This document shows positions 7,879 through 16,850 of a DNA stretch of 64,000 bases, one piece after another. A program made the translations under genes and the position numbers. Source of the stretch: Hyphomonadaceae bacterium. GTDB taxonomy: Bacteria > Pseudomonadota > Alphaproteobacteria > Caulobacterales > Aquidulcibacteraceae. The stretch is taken from contig JAEUMP010000010.1 of NCBI GenBank assembly GCA_016791445.1, positions 62,001 to 126,000 of the forward strand, written 5' to 3'. The number at the start of each line of letters is the position of its first letter. The first letter of the stretch is position 1. The notes under the pieces were generated by a model, which saw only the letters and a program-made list of their open reading frames with translations, was not told where the DNA came from and searched no databases.

Positions 7879-8949
7879 ATGGCCAACCTATCCCTCTCCC
7901 GCGTCTTGCAGGTCCTCGATCGTTTCGATGCGGTCGAGGCGCGCCTCGGCGCCACCATGGATTCCGCCGAGATCGTGAAGCTCTCCAAGGAGCGCGCCGA
8001 ACTCGAACCCGTCGCCGCCGTGATGCGCACGCTGATCGACGCACGCAAGGAAGAAGAGGATCTCGAGGCCCTCGCCGCCGATCCCGAAATGGGCGCGATG
8101 GCGAAGGAAGAACTCGTGGCGCTCCGCGCGCGCCTGCCCGAACTCGAACGCGCTGCGCAATTGATGCTGCTGCCGAAGGACGAAGCGGAAAAGGCGTCCG
8201 CCATTCTCGAAATCCGCGCCGGCACTGGCGGGGAGGAGGCGGCGCTCTTCGCGGGCGATCTCTTCAAGATGTACTCGAAGTACGCGGCGTCCCGTGGCTG
8301 GAAGGTCGAGATCGAGGACATGAGCGAAAGCGATCTCGGCGGCTACCGCGAGATCGTGGCGAGCGTCACGGGCGAGGGCGTGTTCGGGCGCCTGCGCTTC
8401 GAAAGCGGCGTGCACCGCGTCCAGCGCGTCCCGGAAACGGAAACGCAGGGTCGCGTGCACACCAGCGCGGCGACGGTGGCGGTGCTGCCGGAAGTCGAGC
8501 ACGTCGATATCGAGATCAAGGACGCCGACATTCGCATCGACACGTTCCGCTCCTCCGGCGCGGGCGGCCAGCACGTCAACAAGACGGACTCCGCCGTGCG
8601 CATCACGCACCTGCCCACGGGCATCGTCGTGACCTCGAGCGAGAAGTCCCAGCACCAGAACCGCGCCAGGGCCATGAAAGTCCTGCAGGCGCGCCTCTAT
8701 GACCAGCAGCGCGAGAAACTCGACCGCGAGCGCGCCTCGGACCGCGCCGCCCAGGTGGGCTCCGGCGATCGCAGCGAACGCATCCGCACCTATAACTTCC
8801 CCCAGGGCCGCGTGACCGATCACCGGATCAACCTCACGCTCTACAACCTGCCCGAGATCATGGCCGGGCCGGCGCTCGACGAGGTGATCGAGGCGCTCCT
8901 CGCCGAAGACCAGGCCAAGAAGCTCGCCGCGCTCGACGCCGGCGGCTGA
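7879..8949 (+). CDS. prfA: peptide chain release factor 1
   Basis: RF1 terminates translation at UAA and UAG. The 356-residue protein has the stop-codon recognition tripeptide PET at 185-187 in [15 protein letters not shown] (P-x-T class, hence RF1 and not the SPF class of RF2), and the universal GGQ at 229-231 in [10 protein letters not shown], whose Gln is methylated by PrmC. The start ATG 7879 ([11 protein letters not shown]) matches normal RF1 length; the frame is open far upstream through the EamA gene, but that is a shadow. In many alphaproteobacteria prmC directly follows prfA; here prmC is about 8 kb away at 16924, beyond two TonB receptor genes. Confidence 0.95.
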   Translation: MANLSLSRVLQVLDRFDAVEARLGATMDSAEIVKLSKERAELEPVAAVMRTLIDARKEEEDLEALAADPEMGAMAKEELVALRARLPELERAAQLMLLPKDEAEKASAILEIRAGTGGEEAALFAGDLFKMYSKYAASRGWKVEIEDMSESDLGGYREIVASVTGEGVFGRLRFESGVHRVQRVPETETQGRVHTSAATVAVLPEVEHVDIEIKDADIRIDTFRSSGAGGQHVNKTDSAVRITHLPTGIVVTSSEKSQHQNRARAMKVLQARLYDQQREKLDRERASDRAAQVGSGDRSERIRTYNFPQGRVTDHRINLTLYNLPEIMAGPALDEVIEALLAEDQAKKLAALDAGG

Positions 8950-8982
8950 ATTCGGCCTTCGCATCTGCGGAAAATTCGAACC

Positions 8983-9025
8983 TGCACTATGGCGGCCAAT
9001 TCGATGGACCGTCCGTCATAGTGCA
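8983..9025 (+). promoter_or_regulatory. inverted repeat between prfA and the TonB receptor
   Basis: TGCACTATG-G-CGG at 8983-8995 faces CCG-T-CATAGTGCA at 9013-9025: 13-base arms with one mismatch and a 17-base loop. It lies 34 bases after the prfA stop. There is no T-run, so an intrinsic terminator is unlikely; an operator or structured 5' leader for the downstream receptor is possible. Confidence 0.35.
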
Positions 9026-9090
9026 TTCGCGCAATACTTTTCCATTAATTTCAAAACCCGCTATGCAGCGCCGAAAATTTTGGCCATGGT

Positions 9091-9141
9091 TCCCGCAGCG
9101 GAAGACGAACGATCCACCGGGTCGGCGCGCTGCGGGAGGAA
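9091..9141 (+). promoter_or_regulatory. hairpin sequestering the TonB-receptor ribosome binding site
   Basis: TCCCGCAGCG (9091-9100) is the perfect reverse complement of CGCTGCGGGA (9128-9137), with a 27-base loop. The 3' arm contains the first bases of the strong Shine-Dalgarno GGGAGGAA (9134-9141) that serves ATG 9148. If it forms in the mRNA it would reduce translation, giving a handle for an sRNA or other trans factor. This is a sequence observation; function is inferred. Confidence 0.45.
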
Positions 9142-9147
9142 GCAAAC

Positions 9148-12100
9148 ATGCGCAAGAACGCGAACGGGAAGGGTGTGTCCTGGCTGGCATTGGCTGCCGC
9201 GGTCGGGATCGGGGGCTATGTCGACAATGCGGAGGCACAGAGCGCCCCGCAGGCCCGGGAAACAGACGAAATCGTCGTCACCGGCTCGCTGATCCGGGGC
9301 ACGGCGGAAACGGCGGCGCTGCCCGTCGACGTCATCACCGAGCAGGATCTGCGCGATCAGGGGTCGCCGACCACGCTCGAACTCATCAAGTCGCTGCCGG
9401 CGAGTCAGGGCGTCCTTGGCGACACCAACCAGTTCGACAGCCGCGCGCAGGGCTCCGAAGGCTCGGGTTCGGTGAACCTGCGCGGCCTCGGTCCGCAACG
9501 CACGCTCGTCCTGCTGAACGGCCGGCGGATGGTCATCAACCCGTTCGCCCTCGCGGGCGCGGGCGCAGTCGACACGAACATGATTCCGTCCGCCGCCATC
9601 GGACGGGTGGAAGTGCTCAAGGACGGCGCGGCCGCAACCTACGGCTCTGACGCCATCGGCGGCGTGGTCAACTTCATCACGCGCAAGAATTTCAGCGGTT
9701 TCGAAGTCGGCGGCAACTACAAGTACGTGGACGGATCTGACGGCGACTACGCGGTCAATGCGGCGTATGGCTGGCAGGGGTCAAACGCCGATTTCCTCGT
9801 CACGCTCGGCGTGCAGCACCGTTCGGAACTCGGCGTGCTTGAGCGCTCGTTCGCCACGCAATCCTATCTGTCGAGCCCGCAGGGCGGCTATTCAGCGGCA
9901 GGCATGCCGGCGAGCTTCATCCCGTTGGGTCTCAGCTCCAACCGTGCGCGCGATCCCGGTTGCGGCGCCGTGGGCGGAACGCCCGGCCTGACCGGCGCGC
10001 CGCCTAGTGTCACGCCGGTCTGCTACTGGAACTACACGCAGTTCGACAACCTCACCGAGCTTGAGGACCGGTATCAGATCTACTCCGAGCTCAACATAGA
10101 CATTTCGGAGAAGACGAAACTGCACGTGGAAGGCCTCTACGGCTACACGTCGGTGCCTGAGTGGAAGACGTCGCCGTCCTACGCGCTGCTGCAGGGGCCG
10201 ACGGCGCTGACCAATCCGGTTTCGCCGGGCAACTACTTCGTGCCTGGTCCGACTGCGCTGTTCGCCGGCTCCGTCGCCAACCCGGGCCTCGTGAACTTCA
10301 TCGCCGCCAATCCCGGCGGCGTTCCGGGCGTGGTCTCCGCCACCGGCGCGGCCAGCACCATCCCGATCGCGGCGTTCAACCCGGGCGCGCTCTTCATCGC
10401 CGGCCGTCCATATGCGCTCGGCGGCAACCCGCTCTTCAATTTCGGCGCGTCCGAAGGGGAGCGCGAATACACGGCCATGCGTCTGTCGGCGTCGCTGACC
10501 AGCGAATTCGACAACGGCATCGGTTGGGACCTCGCTGCGACCTACATGGAAGAAGAGGCCTTCCGCACGGGTCGCGACACCGTCGTGAACCGCTTCCAGC
10601 GCGCGCTGCGCGGTCTCGGCGGCCCGGCTTGCCCGACCACCGGCGGCACGCCGGGCGTCGGCGGCTGCTTGTGGTTCAACCCCTTCGCGTCAGGCGTGCC
10701 GGGCAACGCCATCACCGGCGTCGCCAATCCCGGCTACCTGCCGGCGCTGGCGAGCAACAACAACCGCGATCTCATCAACTGGTTCTTCCCGGAGCAGTGG
10801 AACCGCTCCACGGCGAAGCTCTTCGTCGCCGATCTCGTCTTCAACGGCGGGACGGGCATCGAACTGCCGGGCGGCGAAATCGCCTGGGCCCTCGGCACGC
10901 AGTACCGGCACAACAACTTCAAGGTGCGGCTGAGCGACATCAACAACCTGCGTCTCAACCCGTGCATCGACTCGCCTGATTTCGGTGTGATGAACTGCGC
11001 GATCCCGACCGGCGCCACCGGCTTCCTCGGCGGCGGCTACGAGTCGGATCTGACCAACAGCCAGACCGCCTTCTTCGGCGAATTGCGGGTGCCCGTCACG
11101 TCGGCGTTCGAAATGCAGATCGCGGCGCGATATGAAGACTACGGCGGCCAGGTCGGCTCGACTTTCGATCCGAAAATCTCGGCGCGCTGGCAGATCTTCG
11201 ATGCGCTCGCCCTGCGCGCATCTGCCGGCTCCACTTTCCGCGGTCCAGCGCAGACGGCACTCGCACCCGGCAGCGTGACCAGCCTGCAGGACGTGCTCGG
11301 CACCTTCCCGGCGGTCGACATCTTCGGCAATCCCGGCCTCAAGCCGGAAACGGCCAACACCTACAATGTCGGCCTGATCGTCGAGACGGGCGGCTTCACG
11401 GGCACCTTCGACCTGTGGCAGTTCGATTTCGAAAATCCCATCATCAGCGAACCGCTTGGCGGCATGGTCGCGACCATGTTCCCCAACGGCGTCGGCGTGC
11501 CGAACAACTGCGGCAATCCCGCCTTCGCGGCGCTGCAGGCGCGGTTCACCTTCAACTCCTTCGGCTGCGGCGGCGCCAACGTCATCCGCGTCGCGACGAA
11601 TTCGGTGAACGGTCCAGCGGTGAAGAATTCCGGCCTCGACGTTTCGCTCCAGTATGACTGGAACGACATCGGCGGGCTCGACTTCACGATCGGCGGCGCG
11701 GCCTCCTACATCCTCGAATACACGGTGGACGCGACCACCGTCGCGGGGGTCGTGGTGTCGCGCGCGTTCAATGCCGTCGACAAGCTCAACTACCAGACGC
11801 AGGTCGTTCCGATCCCGCGCTGGAAGGGCAACGCGTTCATGCAGTTCGCGACCGAGCGTCAGAACCTGCGTCTGGGCGTCACTTACATCGACGACTACGT
11901 CGACCAACGCACCGCGCCGTACATCGCCACGCTGGCCACCAACAACACGGTGATTTCCGCCGGCAAGACGATCGACGCCTTCGTGACGTTCGATGCGGTG
12001 TACCGGATGAACCTCACCGAAGGCCTGTCGTTCACCATCGCCGGCGAGAACCTCGCTGACGAGGACCCGCCGTTCGCGCGTCTCGACCTGAACTACGACC

Positions 12101-12165
12101 CCTTCACCGCCGACCCCATCGGTCGGACCATCAAGGTCGGTCTGAACTATCGCTTCGGCGGCTGA
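9148..12165 (+). CDS. TonB-dependent outer-membrane receptor (1005 residues)
   Basis: Outer-membrane active transporter energised by TonB-ExbBD. An N-terminal signal sequence ends near DNAEAQSA; the TonB-box-like DEIVVTGS follows at about 38-45. The plug domain holds VDVITEQDLRDQG, LRGLGPQRTLVLLNGRR and VEVLKDGAAATYGSDAIGGV, and the rest is a large beta-barrel ending in the aromatic-rich strand VGLNYRFGG. EIVVTGSxIR with AAATYGSDAIGGVVNFITR is characteristic of the large receptor subfamily expanded in Caulobacter, sphingomonads and xanthomonads, which import oligosaccharides, peptides or siderophores. The ligand is not predictable. The start is fixed by GGGAGGAA and the signal peptide. A strong terminator follows the stop. 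Confidence 0.9.
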   Translation: MRKNANGKGVSWLALAAAVGIGGYVDNAEAQSAPQARETDEIVVTGSLIRGTAETAALPVDVITEQDLRDQGSPTTLELIKSLPASQGVLGDTNQFDSRAQGSEGSGSVNLRGLGPQRTLVLLNGRRMVINPFALAGAGAVDTNMIPSAAIGRVEVLKDGAAATYGSDAIGGVVNFITRKNFSGFEVGGNYKYVDGSDGDYAVNAAYGWQGSNADFLVTLGVQHRSELGVLERSFATQSYLSSPQGGYSAAGMPASFIPLGLSSNRARDPGCGAVGGTPGLTGAPPSVTPVCYWNYTQFDNLTELEDRYQIYSELNIDISEKTKLHVEGLYGYTSVPEWKTSPSYALLQGPTALTNPVSPGNYFVPGPTALFAGSVANPGLVNFIAANPGGVPGVVSATGAASTIPIAAFNPGALFIAGRPYALGGNPLFNFGASEGEREYTAMRLSASLTSEFDNGIGWDLAATYMEEEAFRTGRDTVVNRFQRALRGLGGPACPTTGGTPGVGGCLWFNPFASGVPGNAITGVANPGYLPALASNNNRDLINWFFPEQWNRSTAKLFVADLVFNGGTGIELPGGEIAWALGTQYRHNNFKVRLSDINNLRLNPCIDSPDFGVMNCAIPTGATGFLGGGYESDLTNSQTAFFGELRVPVTSAFEMQIAARYEDYGGQVGSTFDPKISARWQIFDALALRASAGSTFRGPAQTALAPGSVTSLQDVLGTFPAVDIFGNPGLKPETANTYNVGLIVETGGFTGTFDLWQFDFENPIISEPLGGMVATMFPNGVGVPNNCGNPAFAALQARFTFNSFGCGGANVIRVATNSVNGPAVKNSGLDVSLQYDWNDIGGLDFTIGGAASYILEYTVDATTVAGVVVSRAFNAVDKLNYQTQVVPIPRWKGNAFMQFATERQNLRLGVTYIDDYVDQRTAPYIATLATNNTVISAGKTIDAFVTFDAVYRMNLTEGLSFTIAGENLADEDPPFARLDLNYDPFTADPIGRTIKVGLNYRFGG

Positions 12166-12198
12166 TCGCCTCCGCAGCACCCTACGGAAAAACCTGCG

Positions 12199-12232
12199 AG
12201 GCCCCTCCTGATGGAGGGGCCTCTTTCTTTTC
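12199..12232 (+). terminator. intrinsic terminator after the TonB receptor
   Basis: Perfect 10-bp stem AGGCCCCTCC (12199-12208) / GGAGGGGCCT (12213-12222), loop TGAT, followed by CTTTCTTT. It ends the plus-strand receptor transcript and separates it from the convergent minus-strand operon. Confidence 0.9.
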
Positions 12233-12256
12233 CGTCGGAAGCCGGGGGAGACTTGC

Positions 12257-13249
12257 TCAGCGCGAGGGCGGCAGGGCGCGGCGTGTCTCGGCGTCGATCT
12301 TCGCACGCGCTTCGACGATGGCGGCTTCGGTCGTGATCTCGCCGCTGTTGATGCGATCGGCGAGACCCATGAGGACGGGGCCGGTGACGGCGCCGTTCTG
12401 CGCTTCCTCTTCGATCGTCACCCCGCGTCCGCGCGCAATGGCGGCGTCCCACGCGCCGCGCACGGCAGCCCAGTAGTCCTTCGTCTTCGACCAGTAGCTG
12501 TCGGCGGCGGCGACATCGTAGGCATCGTACTTCGTGTAGGTGTTCACGCCGTCCTCGTGCACAAACGTGGAGATGGCGCCGTTCACGAGTCCGAGCTTTG
12601 CATTGTCCTGCTCATGCACCCAGCCGGCCGGCGTGATCGCTTGGCGATTGATGGCGCTGTAGCGGTCGTAGGCGGGATTGCGGATCGCATCGCGACGCGC
12701 GAGCGGGCGCATGGTGACCTCGCTTGTCCAGACAGCGGCGCCCGTGTCGTACGACCAGCGGCCGACGCCGCCATAGCGCGGGGAGTCTTCCGTCTGCCAG
12801 ACCGTCTGCGCCCACGCGCCTTGACGTTCGCCCCGGGACACCGGCGTCAACGTCCAGCGGTTGCGCGACGTGTAGGTCAGCACTTGCGTTGGCTCGTACG
12901 TCCAATCCTGGCGCCAGTGCTTGATGACGTGCGTCTTGCCCTCGTGCGTCACCACAAGCAGGTGCTGCAGTGAAATGAAGCGTCCGGTATCGGCGATAAC
13001 GCGCACCACTTCATGCCCGCCGCTCAGCTTCGGCTCCAGCGGCGTGTAGTCGGCGCGGAACGCCGTCGTCTCGCGGAAATCGAACCGGACCTTGTAGTCG
13101 CCGGCCATCGCGAGGATCGACTGTCGATCCTGCGCATAGCTCGAAGGTTGCGCCGCGACGCCCGCAGGAAGCGCGATGGCGAGCGCCGCGGCGATGAGAC
13201 CGGCCGCGACGGCGCCGCGACGGGTCATCATTGGTGAAAGGGACTGCAT
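12257..13249 (-). CDS. DUF6607-like secreted protein, partner of the heme-type receptor
   Basis: 330-residue exported protein, ATG at 13249 with a strong GGAGGAG upstream. The signal peptide (GLIAAALAIALPAGVAAQP) is cleaved near residue 34. The mature part is rich in Trp, Tyr and Arg and contains HVIKHWRQDWTYEP, RWTLTPVSRGERQGAWAQTV and WVHEQDNAKL. These resemble, from memory, the DUF6607 family that accompanies TonB receptors; I could not confirm this by search. The gene begins 46 bases after the receptor stop on the same strand, so the pair is almost certainly one transcript under the Fur-like operators at 15501-15543. A role in ligand capture or processing in the periplasm is inferred from position only. 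Confidence 0.6.
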   Translation of the reverse strand: MQSLSPMMTRRGAVAAGLIAAALAIALPAGVAAQPSSYAQDRQSILAMAGDYKVRFDFRETTAFRADYTPLEPKLSGGHEVVRVIADTGRFISLQHLLVVTHEGKTHVIKHWRQDWTYEPTQVLTYTSRNRWTLTPVSRGERQGAWAQTVWQTEDSPRYGGVGRWSYDTGAAVWTSEVTMRPLARRDAIRNPAYDRYSAINRQAITPAGWVHEQDNAKLGLVNGAISTFVHEDGVNTYTKYDAYDVAAADSYWSKTKDYWAAVRGAWDAAIARGRGVTIEEEAQNGAVTGPVLMGLADRINSGEITTEAAIVEARAKIDAETRRALPPSR

Positions 13250-13295
13250 GTGCTCCTCCTTGGGTTCGTGCGCTTCCGGGGCACGTCGGTTGAAA

Positions 13296-15461
13296 TCAGT
13301 AGCGGACGGTCAGCGAGGCGCTGACATTGCGGCCGGGCTGCGTGTAGGCGTCGATGACGGTCGATGTCGGCGACAGCCCGCGCACGTCGCTCCACCACGC
13401 GTAGTCCTCGTCGAGCATGTTGAAGACGCCGATCCGCAGCGTCGCGAAATCGACGGGCGACCAGTATGCGGTGAGATCGACAAGACCGAACGCCGGCGGC
13501 CGGTACGATCCGCCCGCTTCGCTGAACTTCTTCCGGTCTGAGTGCGTGTAGCTCAGCTGCCCGCCGAAGCGCCCGCCCGGATCGCGATAGCCGAGCCCGC
13601 CGACCACCTTCACCGGATCGATGCTGAGCAGGGGCGATTCCACGCCGAGACGGCGCTGGTCGCCGTGCGCCGTCGAAATCGCGAAATTGAAGGTCACGCC
13701 GTTCGTCCACAGCATCTGCACGCGCGCTTCCGCGCCGGTGATGTCGACTTCGCCGAGATTGACGAACTGGTAGATCGCCGGATCGAGCGCGGTGAAGGAG
13801 CCGGACACCAGCACCTGCTCGATGAAGTCGTCATATTTTCCGGTGAACGCAGCGGCGCTCGCCGTCAGCGCTCCGCCGAGCACGGATACATTGCGCATGC
13901 GCGCGCCGGCCTCAAACGTCGTGCTGGTTTCGGGCCGCAAATTCGGATTGGGCAGGGCGGTGTAGAACTGTACGGGGTTCGCGAAGCCGTTGTTCACCTG
14001 CGATGGCGAGGGCGCCTTGAATCCTTCAGCGTAGTTCGCAAAGAAGCCGAACTGTTCGCTCGCCCAGAATACAAGGCCGAGCTTCGCCGATACATGATCG
14101 TCGTCCTGTGGCGCAAGCTGGCCCACATAGAGCGCATCGCGCTCGGGCTCGAGCTTGTAGGAATCGTAGCGCACCGCCGGCACGACATCGAGCCGGTCAT
14201 CGAAGAGCGTGATCGTGTCCTGCACGAAGACGCCGGCGAGCGTATAGTCCGTGTTCGGGAACGAGCGGGTGGGATAGACTTCGCCGACGGGAGGGAACGT
14301 GCCGGTGCGCAGTCCTTCCTGACGCGTCACGGAGTAGTCGCCGCCGTAAACGAAGGCATGCGTCGCGCCCGCCCACCCGAAGCGGCTCTCCGCCTGCGCG
14401 CTCAGCCCGCGCACTTCATTGTCGAACGTGTTGTCGCGGATGCGGTCCGCGAGGATCGTACGCTCTTCGGCGGAATACTGCCGCGTGGCGGAGGTCTGCT
14501 GGTAGATCGTCGCCTGTGCTTCATCGATGAAGCCGTCGCCGCGATAGCGGTAGTCGAGGCTGAATCGATCGCGCTCCGTTTCGTCAAGCGCGAGCAAGCC
14601 TGCCGTGGAGGCGGAGACCGCGCTCAGGACATTGGAGTCAACGTTCCTGTCCACATGGTCCCAGGTGAAGCGCACGCGGTGCGCCGCCGAGGGCGTGAAA
14701 ACGAGTTTGCCGAGGAAAGCATTCGAAACAACATCCTGCGGGACCGGCGTCGTCCGCGCGGCGCTGGCGGTGTTGTTGACGCCCTGGTTGTCAAGTTCAT
14801 GACCGTCGCGGCGCGTGTACGCGAGAAGGGCGGAGAACGCGCCGGCGCGGACGGCGCCCGAAATGCCTTCGCTGAGGCTCTCGTCCGCCGAAGCGTAGCC
14901 GACCCGCGCACGCGAGCCGAACTGCCGGTCGTCCTTCAGGAAGTCCTCCGGATCCTTCGTGATAAAGCTGACGGCGCCCGCGAGCCCGTCGCTGCCGTAG
15001 AGCGCCGACGCGGGCCCCCGCAGGATTTCGACAGATTTCAGGAGATCGAGATCGGCGTAATCGCCGCGACCAACGGACTGCGCGCCGAAGTAGAAGGCGT
15101 CCGGCGCGCGGATGCCGTCCACCTGGATCAGCACGCGATTGCCCTCGAGGCCGCGAATATTGAAGCCGCTCGCGCCGTCACGCCCCGTCGTGCTGAGCGC
15201 GGCGGAAAACCGCGCCGGGCTCTGGCGGACTGACACGCCCGGCTCGAAGCGCACGAGGTCCTTGATGTCGTCGGCCAGCTGGTCGGCGATGTCTTCGTCG
15301 GTGAGGACGGTGACGGTCGCCGGCACGTCCAGCGCCGCGCGCGCCGATTTCGTCGCCGTCACCGTGATCGGATCGGCCGCTGCGTCATCCGCCGCCGCCG
15401 CGCCAGAGTGCAGGGCGAGTCCGAGCGCTGTCAGGCTCGCCGCCATCCCCAATCGTCGCAT
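13296..15461 (-). CDS. TonB-dependent heme/hemoglobin-type receptor
   Basis: 721-residue outer-membrane receptor. The signal peptide ends near GAAAADDAA; a TonB box-like DPITVTATK follows; the plug contains VTVLTDEDIADQ, FNIRGLEGNRVLIQVDGI and LRGPASALYGSDGLAGAV. In the barrel, FKAP followed by NPNLRPETS is the FRAP/NPNL signature of heme and hemoglobin receptors (HmuR/HemR type), with a conserved Phe/Tyr context suited to heme. The last strand ends SASLTVRY. The start ATG 15461 is preceded by GAGGG. Tandem Fur-like boxes lie 40-82 bases upstream. Import of heme iron is the best hypothesis; no heme ABC transporter or heme oxygenase lies in this window. Confidence 0.85.
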   Translation of the reverse strand: MRRLGMAASLTALGLALHSGAAAADDAAADPITVTATKSARAALDVPATVTVLTDEDIADQLADDIKDLVRFEPGVSVRQSPARFSAALSTTGRDGASGFNIRGLEGNRVLIQVDGIRAPDAFYFGAQSVGRGDYADLDLLKSVEILRGPASALYGSDGLAGAVSFITKDPEDFLKDDRQFGSRARVGYASADESLSEGISGAVRAGAFSALLAYTRRDGHELDNQGVNNTASAARTTPVPQDVVSNAFLGKLVFTPSAAHRVRFTWDHVDRNVDSNVLSAVSASTAGLLALDETERDRFSLDYRYRGDGFIDEAQATIYQQTSATRQYSAEERTILADRIRDNTFDNEVRGLSAQAESRFGWAGATHAFVYGGDYSVTRQEGLRTGTFPPVGEVYPTRSFPNTDYTLAGVFVQDTITLFDDRLDVVPAVRYDSYKLEPERDALYVGQLAPQDDDHVSAKLGLVFWASEQFGFFANYAEGFKAPSPSQVNNGFANPVQFYTALPNPNLRPETSTTFEAGARMRNVSVLGGALTASAAAFTGKYDDFIEQVLVSGSFTALDPAIYQFVNLGEVDITGAEARVQMLWTNGVTFNFAISTAHGDQRRLGVESPLLSIDPVKVVGGLGYRDPGGRFGGQLSYTHSDRKKFSEAGGSYRPPAFGLVDLTAYWSPVDFATLRIGVFNMLDEDYAWWSDVRGLSPTSTVIDAYTQPGRNVSASLTVRY

Positions 15462-15500
15462 GACTTCTAGCCCTCAACGTGATCGTTGGAGGGGCTTTAT

Positions 15501-15543
15501 TGCGATTAACTCGCAAATGCAAGGTTAATGCGAGTCAATCGCA
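15501..15543 (-). promoter_or_regulatory. tandem Fur-like operators upstream of the heme-type receptor
   Basis: Two 15-base inverted repeats, TGCGATTAACTCGCA (15501-15515) and TGCGAGTCAATCGCA (15529-15543), each have 7-1-7 symmetry with TGCGA/TCGCA ends. Start-to-start spacing is 28 bases. They lie just upstream of the minus-strand receptor gene, consistent with iron-dependent repression by Fur or a related regulator (Irr and RirA boxes differ). Confidence 0.6.
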
Positions 15544-15569
15544 ATTCCGTTGGGTGCGGGCCCTTGCAT

Positions 15570-16850
15570 CTAGTTGAACACGGGGAAGAAGTGGCCGCCT
15601 GCGTGGAGCAGAAGCCCCACGAGACCGCCGATGATCGTGCCGTTGAGCCGGATGAACTGCAGGTCGCGGCCCACATTCTGTTCGAGCTTTTGCACCACGG
15701 TGTCGGCGTCCCACGCTCGGATCGTCTCCGAGACCAGCCGCGACACGTCCGCGCCGTGACGGTCCGCGAGTTCGACGACGAGGGCGCGCAGGCGCTCGTT
15801 CAGCGCTTCGCGCACGGCGGCGTCTTCGGTCAGCCCCTTGCCGACACGCTGAAGGCCCTCGACCGCCCACGCGCGCAGCTGCGAATCCTCGCGCGCGAGA
15901 TCGGCGCGGAGGGCTGCCTTCACATGCGACCACGCCGCGTCGAGCGCCTCCGACACCGCCGGATGCGAAAGCACGTCCTGCGTCATCGCGCTGATGCGCG
16001 CATGCATCGCCGGATCGTTCTTCAGCTCATCGGCGAAGCGCGAAAGGATTTCAGTGACGCGCTTGCGCAGGGGATGATGCGGATCGCGCGCGGTTTCGGC
16101 GATGAGGTCTTCCATCGCGCCGATCATGGCGTCGGAGGCTTGCGCATCCACCGACAGCATGCGCCAGAGCCATCCCGTGCGATTGCGCACGCGCGCGCGG
16201 ATCGGCTCCTGGTTTTCTTCCAGCCATTTCCAGCCTTCCGCGAGCGCGGCGTCGAGCAGCATCTGGTGTTTTCCCTGCGCCGCCAGCGCTTCCAGCATGT
16301 TGCCGAAAGCAGGCGCGATCTGCTGCGAGGCGAGCGGACTCGACGCCTGCTTGCGCAGGAACGCGGCGACGGTCTCGTCGTCGAGTGTGTCGAGGATGGC
16401 GGGTACGGCGCCGACGACGCCATCGGCGATCCTGGTGACCTGATCGGGATCGGAAAGCCACTTGCCGAGGGCGAGCGCCATGTCCTGCTTGGCGACGCGT
16501 TCGTGCACGAGCGAAGGCGCGAGGAAGTTCTCCGCGATGAACGCGCCCAGCGCGTCGGCGATGCGGCCCTGGCTTTTCGGGATGACGGCTGTGTGGGGGA
16601 TCGGCAGGCCGAACGGGCGGCGGAAAATCGCGGTCACGGCAAACCAGTCCGCCAGCCCGCCGACCATCGCCGCTTCCGCGAACGCGCGCACATAGCCCCA
16701 GCTCATCTGGTCGCCGCCGAAGAGGTGCGCGACGATGTAAAGCAGCGTCATCGCCACCAGCAGGCCGGTGGCAGCGCGGCGCATGCGCACGAGAGATGGC
16801 GGATCCGGCGCCCGCGGCACGAGCGCAAGGTCGGGTGTGGTCAAACTCAT
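15570..16850 (-). CDS. DUF445 family membrane-anchored protein (YjiN-like)
   Basis: 426 residues from ATG 16850, preceded by GGAGG; the longer ATG at 16877 lacks this. The N-terminus has a membrane segment (ATGLLVAMTLLYIVAHLF) and the conserved DUF445 block AFAEAAMVGGLADWFAVTAIFRRP plus GLPIPHTAVIP. A long helical region follows with repeated DUF445 modules. A C-terminal helix (TIIGGLVGLLLHAGGHFF) ends in a second membrane segment, with FIRLNGTIIGGLVG conserved. The molecular function is unknown; the long coiled region suggests an envelope-spanning or scaffold role. It is transcribed away from prmC. Confidence 0.85.
   Translation of the reverse strand: MSLTTPDLALVPRAPDPPSLVRMRRAATGLLVAMTLLYIVAHLFGGDQMSWGYVRAFAEAAMVGGLADWFAVTAIFRRPFGLPIPHTAVIPKSQGRIADALGAFIAENFLAPSLVHERVAKQDMALALGKWLSDPDQVTRIADGVVGAVPAILDTLDDETVAAFLRKQASSPLASQQIAPAFGNMLEALAAQGKHQMLLDAALAEGWKWLEENQEPIRARVRNRTGWLWRMLSVDAQASDAMIGAMEDLIAETARDPHHPLRKRVTEILSRFADELKNDPAMHARISAMTQDVLSHPAVSEALDAAWSHVKAALRADLAREDSQLRAWAVEGLQRVGKGLTEDAAVREALNERLRALVVELADRHGADVSRLVSETIRAWDADTVVQKLEQNVGRDLQFIRLNGTIIGGLVGLLLHAGGHFFPVFN

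Noticed and set aside
6754-8949. A 731-codon frame suggesting a fusion protein ending in RF1
   Set aside because: The upstream part runs through the EamA gene in another frame, with Arg-rich translation. RF1 of normal length starts at ATG 7879.
8950-9147. Cobalamin riboswitch before the TonB receptor
   Set aside because: No B12-box-like sequence and the leader is short; only the Shine-Dalgarno hairpin and one inverted repeat are seen.
10690-12306. A 538-codon minus-strand frame inside the TonB receptor
   Set aside because: Antisense to strongly conserved plug and barrel sequence, and no motif of its own.
13542-15233. A 563-codon plus-strand frame antisense to the heme-type receptor
   Set aside because: Arg/Glu/Ala-rich shadow with no domain. 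The minus strand carries the signal peptide, TonB box and NPNL motif.
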